From assembly GCA_958510875.1 (NCBI GenBank), contig OY294067.1, positions 263,660,180-263,724,179 on the forward strand: a DNA stretch of 64,000 nt, in the 5' to 3' direction. Made by a program: the position numbers and the translations under genes. Source of the stretch: Endomychus coccineus. Its lineage: Eukaryota; Arthropoda; Insecta; Coleoptera; Endomychidae. A model generated the notes under the pieces. It searched no databases and was not told the DNA's origin. It was given only the letters and a program-made list of their open reading frames with translations. Each line of letters starts with the position of its first letter. The stretch's first letter is position 1. This document shows positions 12,021 through 23,014 of this stretch, in pieces.

Positions 12021-12504
12021 TTTTTATTAACTTTTAGGCTGTAGGTGAACCCCTTGCATTTAAATTATTTTTGGTAAAGCAGAATCGAAATTTGACTATA
12101 ACTTTCATTCACAAGTAACTACCAAATGAAATGATACACAGCACACGCAAGGGTATGTATTTTTACTTCCTCAAGGGAGTAACATACTCGCCCTCGACTC
12201 GTGTGTCATATTCTCCTTTCGTTAGTGAAAACTGTTTTGTCATGCTAGTAATGTAAACTACTATAGTTTTCGGAATTTCAGCCGGAAAGTAATGACATCT
12301 CAATTAGAAGCTTCGCCATCTCCACTTATAATTTCTTACTTATACCATGATCTTCAAATTGGAGGATGTCATTCTGGGCTTAAACATTAGTCAATACACT
12401 GTTATCAAAGTATAAATTTAATATTGTCCACATTTTACTATACAATTTTGATGAATTCAAATGAAGTACCCAAAACTCGAAACTGTAGAACTATCAGAAT
12501 ATCT

Positions 12505-13672
12505 ACAAAATATATATAAATTATCAGGAAATAGGCCACACACTAACACATATGCTTATTATTTTCGTCTTAACGTACGTTTCGGTATCACGACCAATAT
12601 CTGAAACGAATTTTCTTAAGACTAATAATTTTATCATCATCACAAAGCGTCCTTTTCTCACCAATTTCAATTAAAAATGGCCTCGTCGCCGAAACGAACA
12701 GAAACACGAGTAATCGAAATTGTAACACATTAGTGTTTTGAGTATATGAATCAAGAATTCACTAAACAGCCACAATTGTTTAAAAATGATATAAATGTTG
12801 CGCATAAACATAGTAACTGTGGTGGTAAATATTTTTCAAATCTAAAACCGTTAGTTAATACCTAAAGATAAACAAACCCACGCAGTATACAAATTAAATT
12901 GTTTAAATTACGATTGGAATTATATAGCAATCTCCGAGCAATATTTACGAAAAAGAATTCATTGCCATAAGTATAGTATTAGGAACAAAATTAAAACTCC
13001 CTTGATAAACATTGTTTTGATTATAACTATCAATTTGATTAAAAAAATGTTAATATTCCAACTAAAGAAACCAATTACTATAAAAGATCTATTCTGGAGA
13101 TGATTCACATGAAAGGTGATTCCAAGTCTGTAAATCATAGAGCAGACGTTCAATCATTAAGTCAGATTTATACTAATTTAATTAATTAAAGCCCTTGCAA
13201 ATTCCTGCATGCGTCTTTAAAATATTAAAACTATATTTTAGAAAGAAATATTTCTAATAAGGTCTGACAACCTTTTTCTATTACCTCATGAATCTTCAAC
13301 ATCTGGTTCGAAAATGGATACTTGAGAGATATATTTTTTGGTTTCAGTCGTATTTCAAACGGTTTCTTTGAAATGACTTCGAATTTTATAGGAAAATTGG
13401 TAAGCAGTGGATTCTTTATTCACATATTTAAGACATTAATGTGTTCCAATTCCGAATATTTGTGTTTCTGTTCGTTCTGGTGACGTGGGCATTTTTAATT
13501 GAAATTGGTACGATAAGGATGCTTTGTGATGATGCAATTAGGTTTAAGAAATCCCATTTTAGACATTGACACGTCTTTTAATGATGGTCGTGAAACCGAA
13601 ACGTACGTAAAGACGGAAAGAAGCATTGTTGCTAGACCTATTTTCCAAGAATTCAAACTGGGTCAAGAATCG
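12505..13672 (+). mobile_element. Penelope-B element, copy 1, flanked by inverted terminal sequences
   Basis: The core (12785-13110, plus strand) is the GIY-YIG end of a Penelope-like ORF, nearly the same as at 44330-44650: THAVYKLNCLNYDWNYIAIS, then a stretch matching YGHKYSIRNKIKT and ETNYYKRSILEMIHMKG. To the left, 12512-12770 carries the family terminal sequence in reverse orientation (ggaaataggcc, acgtacgtttcggt, cgaaacgaacagaaacacgag). To the right, 13400-13672 carries it in direct orientation, ending in the gggtcaagaa end motif. So decayed coding DNA sits between inverted termini about 250 bp long. The right terminus contains a mutated hammerhead core at 13572-13615. Confidence 0.75.
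13572..13615 (+). ncRNA. Hammerhead-type ribozyme motif, mutated copy
   Basis: Stem I (cgtctt 13572-13577 with aagacg 13610-13615) is perfect, and the GAAA box plus acgtacgt stem III region (13598-13608) are intact. The CUGAUGA box at 13578-13584 reads ttaatga, with two essential bases changed, and the stem II closing pair is lost (aacc at 13594). It is expected to be inactive. It is the same fold as the intact-core copy at 42217-42260. Confidence 0.6.
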
Positions 13673-14215
13673 TTATTAACAAAATAAATATAGAATTATA
13701 TTGGTACTGACACTGTTTTAGTATTCCTCGGATAAGGAATGTATAAATAACCAGATATATTTTTTAATATTAGAATACATTCCTAAATGAGAAACGACGA
13801 GAAATATCGATTATAAAACAGAATGAAACACGAGTGAAAGCTGTTGTTTATCATGACATAGTACAACCCTTCCCAAAGTAATCAATATTTGATTAAAATT
13901 GTTCAACCTACATTTTTATTTTTTCTGTTTGTTAGTGCATATTTACTCATTGCCACTATGTGACTATTGGGGAATAGCTGTTTATTCACCTCTAAATACG
14001 ATTATTGCATGTAGACAATCATGGAACCAATAAACATAAATTTATTACTCTATTATTCGTTGCCGTAATGATATTTTTATGACGTTTGGGAACTGAAGTG
14101 ACAAAACTGTGGAGCAGCATATTTATTTAGGAATAAAATCATAACAAAAGGACAATTGCATTTGTTGACTTGTATTTCAATAAATACTACACTAATTTAG
14201 TTTATGAAAATACGA
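13673..14215. other. No recognised feature
   Basis: AT-rich sequence with no open frame of note. Confidence 0.35.
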
Positions 14216-14219
14216 TTTA

Positions 14220-14335
14220 CAGGTTTTGATTGTAAAATTTATTTATAAATTCTGACAATGGTTTCACAAACACAGTGGCACCATTGGAATGGAGGATTAG
14301 CAACTGAATTATGTTTTAGGATGTAATCATTTACA
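14220..14335. repeat. Possible Penelope-C terminal fragment
   Basis: The stretch with ctgacaatggtttcac, acagtggca and gaggattagcaact resembles the left arm of the Penelope-C snapback at 16180-16242. The match is short and gapped. Confidence 0.35.
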
Positions 14336-16115
14336 ATTTCACCACACAGTCAGTATGAAAAATAAGATCAAATAGAGCCAGGGGTAGAATATAAATGTTG
14401 ACAGATGCAATATATTTCCAATAACCGTAAGGAATTCAACTGTAGAAACTACTGAATGACTAAAAGTCATATGCACAAATGGTGCAAACGAGGATGTGAA
14501 AGATTGACAAGTTAATAGACAGAGAATCATAGCTTATGTGCTACATCTGGAGAGGGCGAGCTAGCTGACTCTCTAGATATAAGCTGTGAGCTCAGAGGAC
14601 AAAGATGTTAGTCGATATTAAGAGTTACACAGTGAGTTTTACAATACGGCTATTTTGTCAAGAAGACAGAGAAAATGTAAGACCCGAAAATTAAAGGTAT
14701 TCCGGTCATAAGTTGTAACGGTAAAGGTTACTGAGTTTCTAATTGATGAATAATCTTAGTATCGGTTTTCGCTCGGAATTATAGATATTTCAACTTGGAA
14801 AGAGATTGTTACCGTCATCTGTGTTTTAATAGCGCAAATCGATTATTTTACTTATGCACAAAAACTCGAGAGAGGTCTTGCCAAACGCGATACTAGAAAA
14901 CGGAAATCGAGAAGATATCATCTTGTGTGAAACCTCATCTGGGGTTAGTCGAATTATTTACAACCTTCGTATCTCATTAATTGAATATATTGAAGGATTA
15001 TCATCGACATTGAATGTCGAATCATATCTAAACCTTGTAGTAGACATATAATTCTCTGATCGATAAAGATACACTACGTGGCCACACAAGATCACTTTTT
15101 CTTGCTCGGATTTGAATAGATAACCATTTACTCATATTCTTTCTCTTGTCTTCAATCCGTATCTAATTTGTCACGATAATAGTCAGATTGGTTTACATCG
15201 TTCTTTAAGGCTTGTTCAACCTAGCAATGATCCACGTGGTTACAGAGTATTCCGAATCGACCTTCTTTGACTTTCCTCATGATAAATTTGTTATGGGTAT
15301 GTCTCTTTAGGCTAGTGTCTTGGTGAGTTAATGGATTAATTATTGATCTGGGTGAACTTAAATAAGGCCGAAATTCTCATTTACCGCTTTTTGAGAGCAC
15401 CGAGTAAATCATCCGATATTGCTTTAATAGATTATTCATTTAGAAACTACTATCACTATTTCAGTCTACTATATTCATTAGTCTATTATCTAATTGTTCT
15501 CTTGCAAATTTCTAAATCAACTCACTCGTTAAGACTACCGTCCTTTTTATATAATTTGTTATATAAGTGGTCATAACTTCAATAAGTAAACTCTCATACA
15601 AATATTCTCTTTCAGATTTAAATATTCTGTTTCAGTATTAATTTTCTTTATAACAATATAATTTCAATTTAATCAGTTAAACTATTTGGACTTCTGATTT
15701 TGACACTTCCAATTTTTATAAGTATTAATCCTTGTTAATCTATAAAATAAGTATGTTATTAATCTAACTAATTTTGTTCCAATTATAATTCCTTAGTAGA
15801 TTAAAACCAAATAGTTAAGTGGAAACTTGTTTTTATTTCTCTGATATAATCATCAACATTTATCCACCTCGTTGTGCTGGAATTGGGATGGACACGAATC
15901 ACTACGAGCCCTGAGTGTAAAATATCCTAGTGAGCTAGTTGGGATCATTAGACACAAAAGGTATCTTCAAAATCTTACAAAGTTCGAGAGAGACCGTTGC
16001 ATCTGACACATTACTGATAATTAAATCACTCAAGATGAGATTACTATTATCATCATAAAGTGGGAATGTTTATGAGAAACAGCAATTTCATTGAGAAAAG
16101 GAAAATTAGGCTAAA
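14336..16115. other. No recognised feature (intron 4 sequence)
   Basis: Short frames at 14854-15051 and 15343-15576 show no family resemblance. The sequence is AT-rich. Confidence 0.4.
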
Positions 16116-16120
16116 ATATT

Positions 16121-16605
16121 ATACTTCGGAAGTTGGAGAATAAAACTCAAATTTTAGACAAAATTTTTAACATTTAATTTAAAAATGCTGACAAATTGTT
16201 TCACTACACTGTGGCATTTTCAAAGCAAGGATTTATCAACTAAAGCTAAACCTAAAGGTACGTCCTCAAATATCAGGGATCAGAATGTGGTACAATTTGA
16301 GGGATGGGGTTGGATAATGGTGAGAGTGTGTTTACAAAATTGTTAACAAGCGGTGAATTATATGTTTCGATTTGATCATTTAATATTACATTATCATTGT
16401 TTTTTGAGTGTTTCAATAATTCTATGAATTCTAATATATTGAGTTTCTGTCCTTTTTCCTGAATATGTAGAATATCGGGATTAAGGGTGATAACTCCTTG
16501 CTTTGAAAATGCCACAGTGTGGTGAAACAATTTGTCAGCATTTTTTAATTAAATTTTAAAAGTTTTGTGTAAAATTTGAGTTTTATCCTCCAACTTCCGA
16601 AGTAT
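16121..16605 (-). mobile_element. Penelope-C snapback element (about 120-bp inverted arms)
   Basis: The left arm 16121-16242 and right arm 16487-16605 are imperfect reverse complements; shared blocks include atacttcggaagttggag, aaactcaaatttta and the gctgacaaattgtttcac region. Between and into the right arm, the minus strand from 16530 reads FHHTVAFSKQGVITLNPDIL, HIQEKGQKLNILEFIELLKH and NDQIETYNSPLVNNF, which resembles the tail of a Penelope-like GIY-YIG domain (glutamate-containing LE.IEI block near the end). So a coding end has been duplicated in inverted orientation, a typical rearranged Penelope terminus. Confidence 0.65.
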
Positions 16606-16693
16606 TATGAATTTACACTACGCAAACGCCGAAACCATAGATATAAAATATTATGTACATGTCTATGGTTGTGATTTCGGGAGAAACAGCAAG

Positions 16694-16877
16694 AAATGAC
16701 GAATATAGTTATGAGTGATATATAGAGAGTATGCACGTATATTATAGTCATATTTAAAAAAATGGATGGAGTTTTTGAAAGCTTCCCCTTTTCCTTGATA
16801 CTTTTTTATTTTTTTAAATATGACTATAATATACGTGCATACTCTCTATATATCACTCATAACTATATTCGTCATTT
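16694..16877. repeat. Perfect 70-bp inverted repeat with 44-bp spacer
   Basis: Positions 16694-16763 are the exact reverse complement of 16808-16877, with no mismatch in 70 bases. The spacer 16764-16807 is unrelated. The perfection means it is either very young or kept identical by a mechanism such as gene conversion or template switching. It begins about 90 bp beyond the Penelope-C snapback. Transcribed in either direction it would form a long dsRNA hairpin, and in DNA a cruciform. No coding potential. Confidence 0.9.
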
Positions 16878-16938
16878 ATTTCGTGATGGAAATCCATTCT
16901 TTGTCTTTCTATGTTTTGACTAAAAGAGAGAAAAACGA

Positions 16939-17578
16939 TAATGCTCGGAGAGCCAGCAGTGGAATGTTGGGAAACCATTTTTCTTGAAGTTTTGGAGGTT
17001 ATAGGCATAGAGAAAGACCTCACTAGGCAAAGAGTTCCACAACTTCTCCATTTGATAGTAAAATGAAGTCTGTTGGGAAGAAGTTCGATAGGTCTCGAGC
17101 TTGGTGATGAAGGGGTGATTAGCTTGAACTAGTCTAGTTCACATATCTAGAAGCTTTCGTAGTGGAACAACAGACGAGATTTCTAATGAACACCGACCAT
17201 GGTAATATCTATAGAGAAGGGAGAGATCGCCCACCTTTCTACGATGTTCTAGAGAGGTCAATGAACTCGTGAATACGACATCATCAGGCAGAAGAATAGC
17301 TCTCTTCATGATAGAATTCAAGAACTTTAGCGTATGCTTGGGAGCCGAACTCCTAACATGTGAGCATTCCTTCAGGACAGATCGAATCTGTGCTTTGCAG
17401 ATTATGAAGAGCTGCTGGGATGTGAAGTAGCTCTAGTCACAGAATAGAAAACCAAGTTTTTATGAAGCGGTTTTCGCAATGAACCTCACATGATCATCCT
17501 ATGAGAGGGTGCTGTTGGTAGTGATCCCAAGCATGGATATGGAAAATTTCATAAGTATAGTTGTATCTGACGTATTCT
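16939..17578 (-). pseudogene. LINE-A 3' fragment
   Basis: Reading down from 17578 gives the LINE-A C-terminal tail: the LGIT(T)NSTLS block (about 17510-17540), NRFIKTWFSIL-like, SYFTSQQLFIICKAQIRSVL (about 17370-17430), SSPKHTLKFLNSIMKRAILL, PDDVVFTSSLTSLEHRRKVG, DLSLLYRYYHGRCSLEISS and then the tail to the terminal GGxxx..SPSIP-like region near 16960. A few stops interrupt it. The catalytic domain is absent, as expected for a 5'-truncated LINE. Confidence 0.82.
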
Positions 17579-17689
17579 AAAAATATGTATAGTTAATTTT
17601 TTTGTTTTATCATTGAATATCTTGTTATTTTAATTTGAATTTCCTTGATTAAATTAGTACCTACCCACCTTCTCGTGTAATCAAAGGTA

Positions 17690-17905
17690 ATCAAAGTGAT
17701 GACAAACTATAGAAGAGTTCACAATGTGGATACACTATACATAAAAAAAATAACCTTTATATACTAAAAATACTGTTAAAGTACTCAGGATCTTCCAATT
17801 ACCAGTTACCATCAGAGTGAAATAAGTCAGAAATCAAAATGAGCCTGTTCAAACACTATTCGCGATTAATAAAGCTTATAAGGGAATACCCCGAGTTGGA
17901 GATAA
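17690..17905 (-). repeat. Dispersed repeat D, copy 2
   Basis: It has the same orientation as 1930-2120. Its reverse complement contains the gtttgaacaggc...gtgtatccacattgtgaact blocks also found at 28790-28935. Just beyond, about 18085-18125 shares ggcaacac..ttgatag.gtttcc with about 28500-28530. Confidence 0.55.
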
Positions 17906-18129
17906 ATCTGTATTCATCAAATTTCCTGTTCGGTCAAGGCTAGTTTTTCACCATTTCCTTTATGTAGGCAATATGTTCCTTATATCGAGTTAGATTTTGT
18001 GAATTCTGGATTTATCGATTAATAAATTTCATAATTTGTTCGCTAAATTTGCAATATAACCCATTCATAGATGTAAAAAAAAGCTAAATGATAGTTTAGG
18101 CAACACCTTTGATAGAGTTTCCAACTCCG

Positions 18130-18925
18130 ACAAAATCAAACTTTTCTTTTTCTTAGAACGCTTCATGTTCAATTAGCAGCTATGTTGAAACTTGAGAGCA
18201 TGAACCTGAATATTAGATTTCGCAGCTTTGAAAGTGTAAATATTCAGGCGCCTAAACCTTTTACATGAAAATACTGTTCGTGGTTTTCATATTTTGATGT
18301 GCAGCTTTCCCCGTGAATCCCGACACACTATAAATAACTACGAACATGGTTCCGATAGTACACAATAATCCCTAGTTTGATGTTCGTGATATATTCCACT
18401 AGACGATCCCCATTCCAAAACTACGTAGCATAAACACGTTTATCCAGCTTGAACGTCTTGACTATTCACTCAAAGCTTATGATCGATCCAATAACCACTT
18501 ATCAATATGGTTAAAAATTAGGAATAAATAGTTTATCATGATAATATTGTCCCTAAATTTGATATTGGAACAAGTTTGAAGATAAATTTCTGTTAACTTT
18601 TTTAAAAAGGTGAAAATCAGTCAGTTTTGAGATTTCAAAAAAATTTTTCATGGCAACTTCTATGATAAGGAACTTCTCAATAGCGAGGTCCTTTGAAAAT
18701 TGTCATGGTCACTTTCAACAACGAAATCTGGAATTAATTGGAATTTTCAACCTTAATATCAGTCGGCCGTAAACGTTCTCGACGCCGACGATCAACCGAC
18801 CTGAACCTCGTTTCTAGTAATGGTTGTAAGCAATAAACAATTGGGGCTGGCCTAGTTGTCTCTTTGTAGGTGTGAATTTCCGAATAATCGAATTTATAAT
18901 GCTTCAGTGAGACCTGAAATGTATG
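18130..18925. other. No recognised gene; leads into Tigger element
   Basis: A long minus-strand frame (18734-19078) overlaps the Tigger start antisense and is a shadow. The stretch 18760-18930 is probably Tigger 5' UTR. Confidence 0.4.
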
Positions 18926-18931
18926 ACCAAA

Positions 18932-20123
18932 AACAGCAATTATGTCTCTGAAACGTAAACGTTTGTTTCTTATTGAAAAATGTGAAATCATCGAGGAAAG
19001 CGAAAAATACGGTACCAGTCCGCAAAAGTTGGCGCGCATGTTTAGTGTTGGAAGAACACAAGTGAATGATATTCTCAAGATTGAATGGAATTAAATAAGC
19101 TTTTTGAATAAGGAGGCGCTAACGCAATTCAAAAATGGAAATTTCCAAAAACAGAAGGATTTACTATTGACCAAATAGTTTATGGTTCTGCAAGAGACAC
19201 TATGTTTTTAAAACAATATGTGGTGAGTCCACTAACGTGGACGAAGTAAGTGTAGAAGATTGGAAAATTAAATCGGCATTAATTATCAAGAACTATGAAG
19301 CTAAAGATGTTTTTGGAATTTGAATGTAGCTATCCGTTACTTAGTGATATTCCATTTTTACAGATAAAACAAGAAATTTTGTGAAATATCACCTTATTTG
19401 AATGAAAGCTGATTGCAATTTCGAACTTTGCAGTTCATTATCGAAACATACAATGTTTTGTATGTAGGCTTTTCAATAAAGTGGTATTTAACAAAGTAAA
19501 ATTTCTTGTTTTATCCAATATTTTTAAAGCTGTTGTAACTGGACTTTACTATTTGGCAATGCCAAACAAAACGTTTACATTCAAGAGTAATAAATGTGCT
19601 GGAAAAAATCCTCGAAACTGCTAGTGACACTTCTTTTTTGCTGTTACATGAAAGGTGAGAAAAAAAATGCACTAGTTATAGGAAAAAGCAAAAATCCGCA
19701 ATGTTTCAAAGGAGCACATGTTGATAAATTGCCAATAGCATGGGTATCCAGTAAAAAAGGTTGGATGACAACAGACATAATGAGTTTTAGGTTTCGAAAA
19801 ACTTTGACAAAAAAATTAAAAACAAAGGTAGAAAATGTCTTCTATTCTTAGATAACGTTACTTCCCATCCAAAAGTAGAATTGGAGAATGTTCAAATTGT
19901 TTATCTACCTTCTAACACTATGTCTCATTATCAACCCCTGAATCAAGGGATGATACGAAATTTCAAAATAAAATATAGAACGTCTTTGATAAGAAGGCTT
20001 TCGACTTTTACCAACAGCGAAGATAATTTTGGAACATTAGAAAAAAAAAGCATGGATTTGTCAAGTGATATAGTATGTATAGTTGCAACGTGGGAGAATG
20101 TTCCATCTGTGACTATAAAATAA
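18932..20123 (+). pseudogene. Tigger/pogo transposase (CENP-B-like)
   Basis: The likely start at 18932 gives MSLKRKRLFLIEKCEIIEES, EKYGTSPQKLARMFSVGRTQ and VNDILK, the N-terminal CENP-B/psq helix-turn-helix. Next come GESTNVDEVSVEDWKIK, then TGLYYLAMPNKTFTFKSNKC at about 19530-19590, ALVIGKSKNPQCFKGAHVDK, GWMTTDI, LFLDNVTSHPKVELENVQIV and LPSNTMSHYQPLNQGMIRNF. This is the DDE core order of Tigger elements. The second acid (DN in LFLDN) and the Q.L.QG block are present, but the first acidic block (expected NADETGL) reads KAVVTGL. About 210 bp of foreign sequence (about 19315-19525) splits the ORF before it, and a frameshift follows near 19850. Inactive. Confidence 0.85.
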
Positions 20124-20269
20124 TGTTTCCAAATTACCGGATTTTCGGAAACGATTCAAGAGGATGAGGCTTTTGAAGAAGTCAGTTGTCTTCTCTCTTG
20201 AAAAATATTCCAGGAACATAATGCAGTCAAATGGGAATAAAAATAGGCCAAACCCGTAAATCTTTGGGA

Positions 20270-21350
20270 AATGGATCGATTTTGATAAGACAAAGTGTGT
20301 CCTCTTCAGAATGTCATCAGAAAAAAAGTTGACCACAAATAAAGTTGCGCAAATCATTTATATTGCTCATAAACAATAAATAAACAATTTAATTAGTTCA
20401 TTTTCAAGATTACATAAGAATTTATGAAAAATGCAAAATTTGACCGTTTTTGATCAAATAGATACTATGTTTTTTTATAAACAATTCATTCATTAACAAA
20501 ATAGATGAAGTTTTGGTAAAAATGTCCTGAGTACGAATTTGCTATTATGGTCTTTAAATGCATACATAAATTTTTGAATTGTTATAAACTAATTATTTAT
20601 CAACAAATAGACAAAAAAGAAATGTGACATTTTTATTCATTTTATATACTATGTACGCTCAAAACTTAATTTTTTTGACAAAATTGATGAAATTTATTAA
20701 GTCTTAATATAATAAAAAAATTGCATGCCACTGATTTTAAATAATTGTTTTCCCTTCCACTACAACTCTTGCGTACCTCCTTAAAAAAATTAATATGTTC
20801 AATTTTATAAATATTTATTGATACCTTGTCATACTAAAAATCAAAATTTTCATTATTTTTTCCTAATTCGCTTTTGAAAGTTTCTACGAGAATGCATTTA
20901 AAGACCATAATAGCAATGAAATCGTACTCAGGAGGCCAAAATTATTCGAAAATGACTATAAACTCGACATTTTGGACAAATTCGTATATTTAATAATAAA
21001 TGTTATTTGGTTATAACAAATTAGGAAAGTTAATATCCACGATATTGACAATAAAATCGAATTCAGGACACCAAAATTATCTGAAAACGACCCTAAGTCG
21101 GAGTTTTGGTCGAATTCATCTATTTTGTTAATAAATAAATTGTTTATAACAAAAAATAGTCTTTATCCCATCAAAAACGGTTAAATTTTGCATTTCTTAG
21201 AAATTTTTATGGAATCTCAAAAATGAGCTAATTGAACTGTTTATTCATTGTTTATAAGCAATATAAACAATTTTCGCAACTGTATTTGTTGTCAACTTTT
21301 TGACATTCTGAAGGGAATGCACTTTGTCCCATCAAAATCGATCTATTTCG
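20270..21350. mobile_element. Fold-back element A with subrepeated inverted arms
   Basis: The left arm, about 20270-20563, is an imperfect reverse complement of the right arm, about 20893-21350. The outer ends share gatcgattttgat..gacaaagtg and ttcagaatgtca, and the inner ends share the gagtacga..t..gctattatgg block and tctttaaatgca. The right arm is about 165 bp longer because a unit containing ccaaaattat..gaaaa and an expanded ccgacttaggg-type block is repeated. No coding frame was found in the 330-bp spacer. The outer motif also occurs at 46350-46395 beside element C, linking the two as one family. It directly follows the Tigger 3' end. Confidence 0.7.
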
Positions 21351-22407
21351 CAAGGATTTTTTATTGGTAAAAAATGATGACGATTTAGTCATTGATAGGT
21401 TCGAAATCTTAATGAAATGTGAGAATAAAATAACAAAAGTCAAAATGAAAATTTTGAAACAGACTTCCATTGAACAGCTTTATCCCAAAGTGTAATGTTA
21501 ATTATTCAAAACTGGTTTTGTATTCCAGTTACATCCCATTATGTTGACAAAGAAATGGATATGTAAGTTCATACATAGTACATATATAATTGTTGTTATT
21601 TCCTTCACATAATTCCTCAGAGTTTGTATTCTTTTATTGAGGTCCACTTCTTTGAACGGTCACAATTTTATGATATTTTTAGTGACCGCTATTCGGAAGT
21701 TTTACTGTTTAATAAATATGTAATCTTCAATAAAATGTAATGCACATACTCTAGTATTATTGTCATTGCCAGTACTTAATTTTTGTCGTACTCGTCACTC
21801 ATTGGGCAATCGCGTTTGGCTATGGCGCCATCGCAGTATCGATAATGAAACCCATCTCGATAGTTTCTAACGTATCGTCGATGTTGAAATATTAGGCATC
21901 CAGACATTAACAGAACCTTATTTACATTAGGTTTGAATAAATTCTTAGACAAAATAGTCAAGTAAAGAGTAAAAACATTGTTTATTTATATGAGACAATG
22001 AAGAACAGTTTTTCAACTTTATTTACAGTCTGTCTACACTGCACTACAAGTAAGCATCCCCTTCGCATCTCTTCATCTCACATGCCAACACTTCCACTAG
22101 CCCTACAATACTTGGCCTTGGATTCATACCAAAACTGAATTTCAAACCTGTCAGTAATTATAGGGAATATAATCCAATGAGAAGATGATATACAATGAGG
22201 ATGTTAGAATTGGATCTTCGGATTCATTGGGGAAATGTGTTCAAACAAACCATCATATCGAACGAAGCATTAATAGTGAATTAATGTAGATATAAATCTT
22301 GATATGAAGCACCTAAATTTGTCTATTCATCAAATATTAGTTTGGTAATGATAATATGAGATGGTTCCTACGTTATGAGAAGATAAACTTTACTTAATTC
22401 TGCTTAC
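21351..22407. other. Intron 4 sequence, nothing recognised
   Basis: Short frames at 21776-21961 and 21252-21470 (both minus) show no family match. The last stretch before 22407 is the start of intron 4 (donor gtaagc). Confidence 0.4.
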
Positions 22408-22606
22408 CTTATATCCAAGATATGCTAATAATAGAGCTTCAGTCAAACTAATCATTGCTAACATCACTTGAACCACCCACAATTCGAGAGGGCGGTTCAC
22501 CCACAGGATCGCATCCCAATTTATTATGGGATTTTCTTGAAATTTTTCTTCTGTCAAATTTGCCGATAATATGAATTCTGTTTTGTTGCCTGGTATGCAT
22601 CCATAA
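22408..22606 (-). CDS. SLO2: SLO2 potassium channel, exon 4 (S1-S2 loop and S2 helix)
   Basis: The exon starts at 22606 after the acceptor attttttcag and ends at 22408 before the donor gtaagc, 199 bp. Its first base completes a TGT codon with exon 3, and 66 codons follow, ending exactly on a codon boundary. It encodes an extracellular loop (YGCIPGNKTEFILSANLTEE, INWDAILWVNRPLELW; the NKT and NLT sites could be glycosylated) and the S2 membrane helix VVQVMLAMISLTEALLLAYL, followed by GYK. SLO2 channels are sodium- and/or chloride-sensitive potassium channels of the plasma membrane that shape neuronal firing. The WVNRP and SLTEALLLAYLGYK blocks are what I know from insect SLO2. The next exon is not visible in the window. 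Confidence 0.92.
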
Positions 22607-23014
22607 CTGAAAAAATTTTCATAATTCAGCCACAATCTAAGATTGAGTTATGGATGAAATCATTATGATGAATGATATCAATATCTTTAGTGATAGAAAA
22701 TTTCGATTTATCACATATTCATGTATGAATATCATCATGTTTCTAGTTTTGATGAATTGTTACACATATTGAATTAAAATTTATCCACTTTTGGGTAAAA
22801 TTTTTCATTTATAATATTATAGAATCATGACTGCTCCAGTTATTTCAATATGGCCCAGAAAATAATATTGTAGAAGCTGGAATCTAGTAGTTACTATATC
22901 ACTAGAACAAACCAGCACATCTCCCAGAGGACTCTTGTCACAGCAAACATTAAAAGATCATTGGTTGGTAGTAGACAACGGATTGTTATAATCCGTGTAT
23001 TACAACAGAATCAT

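Noticed and set aside
18734..19078. 114-codon minus-strand frame
   Set aside because: Antisense to the Tigger N-terminal helix-turn-helix (from 18932).
1..22407. Next SLO2 exon (expected to start near GNIW)
   Set aside because: I looked on the minus strand for the expected codons with an AG acceptor and found none. A tblastn search of the following S3-S4 sequence would settle it.
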